Origin: JAAFGT01 sp041485165
GTDB taxonomy: Bacteria; Acidobacteriota; Terriglobia; Acidiferrales; UBA7541
DNA: 23,239 nt
Assembly: GCA_041485165.1 (NCBI GenBank)
Contig: JBGPJC010000062.1
Span: forward strand, 1-23,239
Direction of reading: 5' to 3'
Positions within the stretch are counted from its first letter, which is position 1, and every line of letters begins with the position of its first letter. This document shows positions 1 to 6,558 of the stretch, one piece after another. The notes beneath the pieces are model-generated. The model saw only the letters and a program-made list of their open reading frames with translations. It made no database searches and was not told the DNA's origin. A program made the position numbers and the translations under genes.

Positions 1-130
1 ACCCCCGTGCGGAAATCATCCTCAAACGCTCTCGCGTCCAGATGCCCTACAAACGATTTTTGGGGGGTGGGGATACATTTCCGGTCACCGAAAAACACAC
101 AAGAAATCAGCCAAATAGGTTTTTTCACAG

Positions 131-162
131 CTTCACAGAGAACGCAGAGGCTCGCAGAGAAG
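131..162. repeat. Degenerate CACAGAGAA-type short repeat
   Basis: An AG-rich stretch with a recurring CAGAG core (CACAGAGAA, CGCAGAGG, CGCAGAGAA), about 10-11 bases apart. It is non-coding and lies downstream of the HD-domain gene. Similar CACAGAG-type tracts are scattered between genes of many soil bacteria. That this is one copy of such a family is inference, since only one copy is in the window. The rest of 1-192 shows no gene or clear terminator. Confidence 0.35.
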
Positions 163-192
163 AAAAGGATCTGAAATACACGGCGGAGCCGA

Positions 193-783
193 TCAGGCGT
201 TGGCAGCGGCCGCACCCAGGCCGAGCGATTCTGCCGCGCCTCGCATGGCGGCGATGCAGAAGGCGATGTGCTCCTCGATGGGTACGCCCAGCTCTTCGGC
301 TCCCCGCGTGACGTCCTGGCGGTTGACGCCGCGCGCAAACGCCTTGTCCTTCAGCCTCTTCTTCACTGAGCTGACCTCGAGATCCAGAATGCTGCGGCTA
401 GGCCGTATCAGCGAGCAGGCGGTGAGGAATCCGGCGAGTTCGTCGCAGGCGAACAGGGTGTGCTCGAGCGCCGACTGGCGCGGCACGTTGCAGTAGTCAG
501 CGTGGGAGAGGATGGCGCGGATCATCTCCTCGGGATAGCCGCGCTCGCGGAGGAGTTTCGCGCCCTCGGAGGGGTGACCTTCGCCAGGATGATGCTCCTG
601 GTTGGGCCAGCGTTCGTAGTCGAAGTCGTGCAGCAGCGCGGTGACGCCCCACAACTCCTCGTCGGCGCCGTTCTTGCGCGCGTAGGCGCGGACACAGGCT
701 TCCACTGCCAGGGCGTGTTTGCGCAAACTTTCATTCTGCGTGTATTCGCAGAGCAGTTTCCAGGTTTCTTCACGGCTGGGCAC
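193..783 (-). CDS. HD-domain (HDIG-type) phosphohydrolase family protein
   Basis: A 196-aa cytoplasmic protein of the HD metal-dependent phosphohydrolase superfamily. Metal-ligand candidates are His23 in the first helix, the His52-Asp53 doublet in LLHDFDYE, and His94 in LSHADY; a conserved-looking LGVPIEEHIAFCIAAMR block sits near the C-terminus. Families with this layout hydrolyse phosphoester or nucleotide substrates, but the substrate cannot be told from sequence. The frame stays open upstream to 1005. I chose the GTG at 783 because GAGAGGAG lies just upstream and the residues before it are low-complexity and not HD-like. It is divergent from the XRE regulator and appears monocistronic. 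A TGATAGTAT sequence (minus strand, about 876-884) could be an extended -10, but no good -35 was seen. Confidence 0.85.
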   Translation of the reverse strand: MPSREETWKLLCEYTQNESLRKHALAVEACVRAYARKNGADEELWGVTALLHDFDYERWPNQEHHPGEGHPSEGAKLLRERGYPEEMIRAILSHADYCNVPRQSALEHTLFACDELAGFLTACSLIRPSRSILDLEVSSVKKRLKDKAFARGVNRQDVTRGAEELGVPIEEHIAFCIAAMRGAAESLGLGAAAANA

Positions 784-1085
784 GTCTCGCTCCTCTCCCG
801 GCGCACTTGCAGGCCGGCCCGCGTTGCTCGCGGCCGCTTTGCGAGGCCGCCCTACAGATTTTCGCGCACCTGCCGATACTATCAGATGCTTGTAGGTGCG
901 GGGGCCTGCAATGATCTGGCGCGTCAGGAAGCGGAACGGGCGATTGTCGGCAAAAAGGGGACAAAAACCGAAATAGGTCTTGACAATAGGCGGCTGGCGA
1001 TGCACTCTCGCGTCGCGCCGGTTTCTGCCTTCCCCCTTTCAAGGGTTCCGTCCATCCGCATGCCCAGAGAAAATGTGAGGGCCGG
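784..1085. other. Divergent intergenic region between HD gene and XRE regulator
   Basis: About 300 bases without a convincing gene. A perfect TTGACA occurs at 980-985 on the plus strand, but 17 bases on there is only CACTCT, so a promoter for the regulator is possible but weak. The minus frame is open through 784-1005 as an in-frame extension of the HD gene; its composition (Arg/Ala/Gly-rich near the start) does not look conserved. Confidence 0.4.
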
Positions 1086-1736
1086 GTGTCTGATAGCAAC
1101 GGTAACAACGTTTCCAGCACGACGGTGGAGATGGATCGCGAAGTCATCCGCTGCAAAGTCTGCGGCTTGGTGCAATACCGCACCCGGACCGACAACTGCC
1201 GGCGATGCTTGCGCATGCTGCCACCCAAAGTACAGTTCCTGATACCGCCGCCGACGCCGCAGGAGCTGCCCGGCGACGACCGTCAACTGTTCGAGCAGTG
1301 GCCGAACAACCAGACCGTGGAAAACATCGGCCAGCGCATCCGCCAGTTGCGGGAATCCCGCGGCTTGACGCAGAGCCAGCTCCAGGCGCGCTCTCGCGTC
1401 TCCCGCTCCTACCTCTCTCGCATTGAAAGCGGGCAGATGACCCCCAGCCTAGGCACGCTCGAAAAAATCTCCGAGGCGCTGGGCGTGGGCCTGAACCGCT
1501 TCTTCATTCCCGAATCCACCGGCGAGACGCTGATGGAAGATCCTTTTATCCAGGGACTGCGGCCCTTTCTGCGGCAACTCGATTGGGAACAGTGGCAATC
1601 GATCCTGCGGAGGTTGCAGGTGATTGGCGAGCACGTGACCGCCGACAGCGCCCCGGCGCAACGGCCATCGCGCGACTCAAAGATGTCCCACTTCGAGCGC
1701 CGTCTGGGACAACTTGCGGCTCCCGTGCACCGCTAA
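1086..1736 (+). CDS. XRE-family (HTH_3) transcriptional regulator with N-terminal zinc-ribbon-like motif
   Basis: A 216-aa predicted DNA-binding protein. Residues 23-41 carry CxxC-x11-CxxC (Cys23, 26, 38, 41), a likely small zinc ribbon. Residues about 78-135 form a classic XRE/HTH_3 helix-turn-helix, recognisable from the GLTQSQLQARSRVSRSYLSR and IESGQMTPSLGTLEKIS segments. The C-terminal 75 residues are unassigned; they include a Trp-containing helix and a basic tail. GTG at 1086 is used as start because GTGAGGG precedes it closely; ATG at 1131 is an alternative that still keeps all four cysteines. It is convergent with glpX. The target is unknown; XRE regulators often act on their own or neighbouring promoters, here perhaps the divergent HD gene, which is inference. 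Confidence 0.85.
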   Translation: MSDSNGNNVSSTTVEMDREVIRCKVCGLVQYRTRTDNCRRCLRMLPPKVQFLIPPPTPQELPGDDRQLFEQWPNNQTVENIGQRIRQLRESRGLTQSQLQARSRVSRSYLSRIESGQMTPSLGTLEKISEALGVGLNRFFIPESTGETLMEDPFIQGLRPFLRQLDWEQWQSILRRLQVIGEHVTADSAPAQRPSRDSKMSHFERRLGQLAAPVHR

Positions 1737-1749
1737 GCAGCGCATCCGG

Positions 1750-1770
1750 CCGGGCGCTTAAGCTCGCCGG
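1750..1770. terminator. Hairpin between convergent XRE and glpX genes
   Basis: CCGGgCG and CGCCGG flank an 8-base loop (CTTAAGCT), with one bulged G. It sits in the 40-base gap between two converging stop codons, where a bidirectional terminator would be expected. There is no U-run on either strand, so this is a structural suggestion only. Confidence 0.3.
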
Positions 1771-1776
1771 GGGTTC

Positions 1777-2763
1777 TCAAGCAAACCGAACTTTGACGTC
1801 GGGGCGCTTTTCCAGGTGGACGGTGTCCACGAAGCGCACCTGACGCTGGTCGAGGGTCAAGATCAGCGAGTGGGTGCGAATGCCTTCTCCAAAAAAGCGC
1901 ACGCCCCTCAGAATATTTCCTTCCGTCACCCCGGTGCAGGCGAAGATGATCTTTTTCCCCGGCGCCAGGTCCTCAGTATCGTAAATCCGCTTGGGGTCCT
2001 TGATTCCCATTTTTTCCATGCGCTCCACGTGTTCCGGCTTGCTGACCACCAGGCGCGCCAGGATCTGGCCGTTCAGGCAGCGCAGCGCCGCAGCGGCCAG
2101 CACGCCCTCGGGAGCGCCGCCCGTGCCCATGACGGTGTGGACTCCTGCGCCCACCACCGCGGCGGAGATGCCGGCGGAAAGGTCGCCGTCACCGATCAGG
2201 CGGATGCGCGCGCCCGCGGCGCGGATGTCGCTGATGAGTTTCTCGTGGCGCGGGCGATCGAGCACGATCACGACCAGGTCCTCGACGCCGCGGTCGAGCC
2301 GCCTGGCGATGGCCTTGAGGTTGTCGTCCACCGGCGCGTCCAGGTCCACCGCGCCCTTGCAGGATGGCCCCACGATTATTTTTTCCATGTACAGATCGGG
2401 GGCATGCAGCAGGCCGCCCTTTTCGCTGGCGGCCAGCACGGCAATGGCGTTGGGCGCGCCGGTGGCGCAGAGGTTGGTGCCCTCCAGCGGGTCCACGGCG
2501 ATGTCCACGGCAGGGTAATTCCCGCCCGGGTTGCGTTGCGCCGCGCCGACTTTCTCCCCGATGTAGAGCATGGGCGCTTCGTCACGCTCGCCTTCCCCAA
2601 TGACGATGGTGCCGTCCATGGCCACCGTGTCCATCACCGCGCGCATGGACTCGACGGCGGCGTCGTCGGACTTGTGGCGGTCGCCCTGGCCCATCGTCCG
2701 GGCGCAGGCGATGGCCGCTTGTTCGACGACGCGTAGGAATTCAAGACTGAGTTTAGTTTCCAT
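1777..2763 (-). CDS. glpX: Fructose-1,6-bisphosphatase class II (GlpX)
   Basis: A 328-aa GlpX-type FBPase that removes the 1-phosphate from fructose 1,6-bisphosphate in gluconeogenesis and related sugar-phosphate flux, in the cytoplasm. Family hallmarks: GTIVIGEGERDEAPMLYIGE near residues 51-70 (acidic metal-binding side chains), the DPLEGT motif at 91-96, and GTGGAPEGVLAAAALRCLNG in the C-terminal half. The length is normal for the family. The frame can begin at TTG 2772, but the ATG at 2763 (METKLSLEFLRV) aligns with the usual GlpX N-terminus and is preferred. It stands between a convergent regulator and the co-directional gcdH, whose stop lies about 160 bases upstream, so it probably has its own promoter. 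Confidence 0.95.
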   Translation of the reverse strand: METKLSLEFLRVVEQAAIACARTMGQGDRHKSDDAAVESMRAVMDTVAMDGTIVIGEGERDEAPMLYIGEKVGAAQRNPGGNYPAVDIAVDPLEGTNLCATGAPNAIAVLAASEKGGLLHAPDLYMEKIIVGPSCKGAVDLDAPVDDNLKAIARRLDRGVEDLVVIVLDRPRHEKLISDIRAAGARIRLIGDGDLSAGISAAVVGAGVHTVMGTGGAPEGVLAAAALRCLNGQILARLVVSKPEHVERMEKMGIKDPKRIYDTEDLAPGKKIIFACTGVTEGNILRGVRFFGEGIRTHSLILTLDQRQVRFVDTVHLEKRPDVKVRFA

Positions 2764-2860
2764 TGCTGACAATACCCCCGGACGCGCGCGGCAGGTCTCT
2801 GGACGATCACTCCGGTCAGCGCGCTTAGACTTCTTACCCTAAATTGGAGGCATTAACAAT

Positions 2861-2926
2861 AAGGAGGGAGAGGAAGAAGAGGAGGTAAAGGAGTCCGCCC
2901 CGGCGGACGGAGGAACTCTCTTCCTT
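2861..2926 (-). terminator. Possible terminator/structured spacer downstream of gcdH, with polypurine tract
   Basis: A perfect 7-bp inverted repeat GTCCGCC-CC-GGCGGAC (2893-2908) follows the gcdH stop. It is flanked on the plus strand by a purine-only run (about 2861-2893, one T) and, beyond the hairpin, by a pyrimidine-rich stretch. In the gcdH transcript these flanks could partly pair into a longer stem. There is no clear U-run, so termination is plausible but not certain. Confidence 0.4.
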
Positions 2927-4096
2927 CTACTCGTACGCTGGAATCCCGGTAATCTTCTCCCCGATAATCAGCCGGTGGATATCGTGTGTTCCTTCGTACG
3001 TAGACACCGACTCGAGGTTGTTCATGTGCCGCATGATGCAGTAATCGTCCACGATGCCGTTGGCGCCCAGAATGTCCCGCGAAATCCGCGCGGTCTCCAG
3101 GGCCATCCACACGTTATTCATCTTCAGCATGGAGATCTTGGCGAAGTCCAGCTTTCCCTGGTCCTTGAGCTTACCGACGTGGTAGGCCAGCAACTGCGCC
3201 TTGGAGATTTCCGTGATCATCCAGGCCAGCTTGTTCTGCACCAGTTGATGCGAGGCGATGGGCTTGTTACCGAACTGCTTGCGGGTCTTAGCATATTGCA
3301 ACGCAGTGTCATAGCACGCCATGGCCGCGCCAATCGCTCCCCAGCCAATGCCGTAGCGCGCCTGGGTCAGGCAGCCCAGCGGCCCTTTGAGTCCTTCGAC
3401 GTTGGGGAGCAGGTTTTCCGCGGGAATCTCGCAGTCGGTCATGGCCAGGCCGGAAGTCACCGAGGCGCGCAGCGACCACTTGCCGTGGACGTCCCAGGCC
3501 TTGAACCCCGGCGTGCCTTTCTCGACCAGGAAGCCGCGGATGATGCCGTCTTCGGTCTTGGCCCAAACCACCGCAACGTCGGCCAGCGAGCCGCTGGTGA
3601 TCCACATCTTCTCGCCGTTCAGGACGTAGCGGTCGCCCTTGCGTACCGCGCGGGTCAACATGCCGCCGGGGTTTGAGCCAAACTGCGGCTCGGTGAGCCC
3701 GAAGCAGCCGATGGCCTGGCCCTTCTGCAATCGCGGTAGCCACTTTTCTTTCTGCGCGTCGTTGCCATAGGCGTAGATGGGATACATCACCAGGGCGCTC
3801 TGCACGGAGACAAAGCTGCGCAAGCCGGAATCGCCGCGCTCCAGCTCCTGGGTGACCAGGCCGTACTCGACGTTGGACATCCCCGCGCATCCGTAGCCCT
3901 TCAGGCTGGCGCCGAAAAAACCCAGCTCAGCCATCTGCGGCACCAGGTGCATGGGGAAAGTGCCTTCGCGCGCATGCTTTTCGATGATGGGGATCACTTG
4001 CTCGTCCACGAAAGTGCGCCCGGTCTGGCGCACCAGTTTTTCGTCGTCGGTCAGCAGGGAATCAAAGTCGATAAAATCCACACCCGGAAACGGCAT
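2927..4096 (-). CDS. gcdH: Glutaryl-CoA dehydrogenase (acyl-CoA dehydrogenase family)
   Basis: A 389-aa FAD flavoprotein that oxidises and decarboxylates glutaryl-CoA to crotonyl-CoA in lysine/tryptophan or aromatic degradation. Glutaryl-specific landmarks: KGYGCAGMSNVEYGL (66-80), SVQSALVMYPIYAYG (97-111), GCFGLTEPQFGSNPGGM (130-146), LNGEKMWITSGSLADVAVVW (159-178) and the C-terminal LESVSTYEGTHDIHRLIIG, where Glu368 is the expected catalytic base. These match the human/bacterial GCDH branch better than generic short-chain acyl-CoA dehydrogenases. The frame is open to 4294, but ATG 4096 has AGGAGAG 5-6 bases upstream and begins where the family does. It appears monocistronic; no CoA-transferase or ETF genes are adjacent. 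Confidence 0.93.
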   Translation of the reverse strand: MPFPGVDFIDFDSLLTDDEKLVRQTGRTFVDEQVIPIIEKHAREGTFPMHLVPQMAELGFFGASLKGYGCAGMSNVEYGLVTQELERGDSGLRSFVSVQSALVMYPIYAYGNDAQKEKWLPRLQKGQAIGCFGLTEPQFGSNPGGMLTRAVRKGDRYVLNGEKMWITSGSLADVAVVWAKTEDGIIRGFLVEKGTPGFKAWDVHGKWSLRASVTSGLAMTDCEIPAENLLPNVEGLKGPLGCLTQARYGIGWGAIGAAMACYDTALQYAKTRKQFGNKPIASHQLVQNKLAWMITEISKAQLLAYHVGKLKDQGKLDFAKISMLKMNNVWMALETARISRDILGANGIVDDYCIMRHMNNLESVSTYEGTHDIHRLIIGEKITGIPAYE

Positions 4097-4172
4097 TGCT
4101 TCTCTCCTGTAGCGCCGGAAAAGCCGGCGAGCCCCTGCGAGAAAAAGAAACCGAGGCGCCTTTGCAGCACCG

Positions 4173-4202
4173 ATTCTAGCAGGCGTGCACGGCGAGCGGC
4201 AA
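4173..4202 (-). promoter_or_regulatory. Candidate sigma70 promoter of gcdH
   Basis: On the minus strand, TTGCCG (4202-4197) and TAGAAT (4178-4173) are separated by 18 bases. The -10 matches consensus at five of six positions; the -35 is weak. It would give a leader of about 70 bases before the gcdH ATG at 4096. Confidence 0.35.
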
Positions 4203-4270
4203 ATCACTGCCTGAAGGGCAGCCAGTCTCCGCGACGCGCAGCCCGAAGGCCTTTGAGTGCGCAAGGTAAC

Positions 4271-4285
4271 TCGCCGCACTCCAGG
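4271..4285 (-). repeat. Short dispersed repeat, CCTGGAGTGCGGCG core (partial copy)
   Basis: On the minus strand this reads CCTGGAGTGCGGCGA. The CCTGGAGTGCGGCGG core recurs at 14800-14825 (minus sense) and 18557-18583 (plus sense), always between genes. This copy lacks the second hairpin arm. Confidence 0.5.
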
Positions 4286-4455
4286 AAATCTCACTTGCCC
4301 CTATTGCTGCGGCAGGTGCTGAAGGAAATCCTCGAGCACGGCATTAAGCGGTTGAAATCATCAGAGACGGGATTAGAAGATATGTTCTACGCCACACGGC
4401 TCACCTCACTCCTCAGCGCTAGTCGAAGCTTTCTTGGCCGCCTCACGGTTGCAGA

Positions 4456-4857
4456 TCAGGGTTTGTGTTCCGGGCGGGGGGCGCGCGGCGGGCTGGTGCG
4501 GACGATGGCGTTGCCTGTGCCGCGCGCGCTGTGCATGGCCAGGCTGCGGGCCATCTCCTGCTGCGCGAGACGCACGAAGTTCTCCATCTGTTCCTGCATC
4601 TGCTGCATTCTCTCGCGCATATTGAGGACGATCTCGATGCCGGCGAGGTTGACGCCCATGTCGCGGGTGAGCGTAAGGATCACCTCGAGACGCTCGAGGT
4701 CCTGGTCGGTGTACAGCCGGGTGTTGCCGTCCGAGCGCGAAGGCTTGAGCAGCCCCTGCCGCTCATAGAGGCGCAGCGTCTGCGGGTGAATCTTGTACAG
4801 CTCGGCGACGGCGCTGATCATGTAGCCGACCCGCCCGCGTTTTTTCACTCTGGCCAT
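4456..4857 (-). CDS. hspR: HspR-like MerR-family heat-shock repressor
   Basis: A 133-aa MerR-type DNA-binding protein. The winged helix-turn-helix is at the N-terminus: YMISAVAELYKIHPQTLRLY then ERQGLLKPSRSDGNTRLYTD (12-51). It is followed by a Met/Gln/Glu-rich coiled-coil (about 80-110) and a basic, Pro-rich tail. HspR proteins bind HAIR operators (CTTGAGT-N7-ACTCAAG) and repress dnaK operons, usually with DnaK as co-repressor. The gene is last in the dnaK operon, 24 bases after dnaJ, and a HAIR-like site overlaps the dnaK promoter at 8572-8592, which supports negative autoregulation. ATG 4857 is used as start; its ribosome site is weak, which suits translation coupled to dnaJ. Confidence 0.9.
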   Translation of the reverse strand: MARVKKRGRVGYMISAVAELYKIHPQTLRLYERQGLLKPSRSDGNTRLYTDQDLERLEVILTLTRDMGVNLAGIEIVLNMRERMQQMQEQMENFVRLAQQEMARSLAMHSARGTGNAIVRTSPPRAPRPEHKP

Positions 4858-4881
4858 GTGCTTACCGGCTTTCGACCCCGC

Positions 4882-6039
4882 TCACATCGCCGCGCGCGAG
4901 AAAATATCGTGTCGCGGGTCTTGCTCGTAGAACTTGCTCAGCTCGCGCAGCAGTGTGCGGGCACGCTCCTCGACTTGCGGGGGCACGATCACCTGGACCT
5001 CGACGTACTGGTCGCCGCGGCGCCGCGGATCGCGCGCTGAGATGATGCCTTTCTCGCGCAGGCGGAACTTCTGGCCGCTGTTGGTGCCCGGCGGGATGCG
5101 CAGCAGCGCCCGGCCGTCAATGGTGGGCACTTCCACCTTGGCGCCCAGCGCGGCCTCGACCACGGTGACCGGTACGGAGGTGTACACGTCGTCGCCGCGG
5201 CGGTCGAAGTAGGGATGCGGCTCGACGCGGGTGATGATGTACAGGTCGCCGGGGGGACGGCTGCCCTGTCCGGCGTTGCCGCGGCCGGGAACGCGCACGC
5301 GCGAGCCGGTCTGCACGCCGGCCGGGAAGCGCACGTCAATCGTCTCCGTTCGCCGCACGCGCCCATCGCCGCCGCAGCTCCGGCACGCTGTGCGGATGCG
5401 GCCGCTGCCGCCACACTGCGTGCAGCTCATATTGAAGCGCATCCCGGCGGCGGTCTGCGCGCGCTTGCCGGTGCCATTGCACGCGGTGCACACCTGCGGC
5501 GCGCCGCCTCCGGTGCCGGTGCCGCGGCAGGCCGGGCAAGTGTCCATGCGCGTGTAAGAAATCTTTTCCACCGTTCCGTGGACCGCCTTCGCAAAACTGA
5601 TCGTGGCTTGATACTCGAGATCGCCGCCGGATTCCGGTTCGGCGCTCTCCGCCTGTCCTCCCGCATTACGGAAAAACTGGCTGAACAAATCTCCAATGCC
5701 GCCGCTGGTTCTGCCGCTGGGGTCGAAGCCGCCGAAGTCCACGGTGAAGTCGGCGGGGTTGGGGCCGCGTGCCGGACCGGAGCCCGGGGGCGGACCGCCC
5801 GCGTAGCCATCGGCGTAGAAGCCGTACTGGTCGTACATCTGCCGCTTCTTCGTGTCGGAAAGGACCTCGTAGGCTTCCTGGATCAGCTTGAAGTTTTCTT
5901 CAGCAGATTTGTCGCCGGGGTTCAGGTCGGGATGATACTTGCGCGCCAGCTTGCGGTAGGCCTGGCGGATTTCCTTGAGCGGGGCCTTGCGGCGCACGCC
6001 CAGGCGCTCGTAGTAATCCTTGCCGGTTGTCGTTGCCAT
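4882..6039 (-). CDS. dnaJ: Chaperone protein DnaJ (type I Hsp40)
   Basis: A 385-aa co-chaperone that stimulates DnaK ATPase and delivers unfolded clients. It has the full type I order: J-domain (7-72) with HPD at 36-38, a Gly/Phe/Pro-rich linker (about 73-135), a zinc-binding region with four CxxCxGxG repeats (Cys168/171, 184/187, 206/209, 219/222), then the two C-terminal substrate-binding beta domains. All eight zinc cysteines are present. The linker is long and rich in Gly-Pro. It lies 36 bases after the 126-aa unknown gene and 24 bases before hspR, so all are probably on one heat-induced transcript. Confidence 0.96.
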   Translation of the reverse strand: MATTTGKDYYERLGVRRKAPLKEIRQAYRKLARKYHPDLNPGDKSAEENFKLIQEAYEVLSDTKKRQMYDQYGFYADGYAGGPPPGSGPARGPNPADFTVDFGGFDPSGRTSGGIGDLFSQFFRNAGGQAESAEPESGGDLEYQATISFAKAVHGTVEKISYTRMDTCPACRGTGTGGGAPQVCTACNGTGKRAQTAAGMRFNMSCTQCGGSGRIRTACRSCGGDGRVRRTETIDVRFPAGVQTGSRVRVPGRGNAGQGSRPPGDLYIITRVEPHPYFDRRGDDVYTSVPVTVVEAALGAKVEVPTIDGRALLRIPPGTNSGQKFRLREKGIISARDPRRRGDQYVEVQVIVPPQVEERARTLLRELSKFYEQDPRHDIFSRAAM

Positions 6040-6075
6040 GCTGCGCCTTTTTCCTTTTGCGTATGGCGAGAGGCC

Positions 6076-6456
6076 TTACAGCTTGGCCCAGCGCGCGTTC
6101 CACTCGGCGAGCTCCTGGTGTTCGCGCTGCAGCTCTTCGCGGCGGCGGCGTTGCTCCTCCGAGCGCACGCCCATGGACGATTCCTTCTGGTTGGCGCGCT
6201 CCATCCAGCGGTCAATCACCGCGACCTTCTGCTCGACACTGGCCCCGTCGGCACGAAAACGGATGGCCGCGCCGCTCATGTCCAGCGAGCGAGGGGTAAA
6301 GTCCGCGGACACCTGCTGCTGCGTGTCGTAGAACAGCCGCTTCCAATCCGCGCCGGGCGGCTCAGAGAGCGTCACCTGAATCAGCAGCAGGTCTTCGCGC
6401 AGCTTCTGGATGGCTTGTGGCGGGCCCATGCGATGGATGCCCTCTTTCGTGGCCAA
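6076..6456 (-). CDS. Uncharacterised 126-aa protein in the dnaK operon
   Basis: I do not recognise the family. The protein is soluble, with no signal or membrane segment. The N-terminal half contains IQKLREDLLLIQVTLSEPPG and a Trp-Lys-Arg-Leu-Phe block; the C-terminal 35 residues are a strongly charged helix rich in Arg/Glu/Gln ending EWNARWAKL, probably a coiled coil. It occupies the slot between dnaK and dnaJ where grpE often sits, but lacks GrpE landmarks and the length of GrpE (about 170-200 aa). TTG 6456 is chosen as start because GAGGTG lies 8-9 bases upstream; ATG 6429 is the alternative. Context suggests a chaperone-linked or stress role, which is inference only. Confidence 0.75.
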   Translation of the reverse strand: MATKEGIHRMGPPQAIQKLREDLLLIQVTLSEPPGADWKRLFYDTQQQVSADFTPRSLDMSGAAIRFRADGASVEQKVAVIDRWMERANQKESSMGVRSEEQRRRREELQREHQELAEWNARWAKL

Positions 6457-6558
6457 TTCTGTGCACCTCGGCGTGCCTCTCGGAATCGGCGCGGCCGCGC
6501 GTCCATCCGGCTGGCGGACTTTGGCCGGCCAACCGCGCAGTAGTATAGCCGCCGGCGG

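Larger units (their letters stand above)
4097..4455. other. Intergenic region between hspR 3' end and gcdH 5' end
   Basis: About 360 bases with no convincing gene. It holds the proposed gcdH promoter (4173-4202), one copy of a short dispersed repeat (4271-4285) and, near 4310-4420, a stretch open in a plus frame that resembles no family I know. No intrinsic terminator was recognised just after hspR. Confidence 0.5.

Noticed and set aside
42..311. 89-aa plus-strand frame at the left edge
   Set aside because: Passes through an AG-rich repeat and into the antisense of the HD gene; Arg/Pro-rich with no ribosome site.
3947..4768. 273-aa plus-strand frame across the gcdH/hspR gap
   Set aside because: Antisense to the ends of two clear genes; the middle section resembles no family and has no ribosome site. 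The gap is treated as non-coding.
6076..6456. Identity as GrpE, suggested by position between dnaK and dnaJ
   Set aside because: Too short and lacks GrpE dimer-helix and beta-domain sequence features; kept as unknown.
5215..6543. 442-aa plus-strand frame antisense to dnaJ and the 126-aa gene
   Set aside because: Ala/Arg/Gly-rich shadow of well-identified minus-strand genes.
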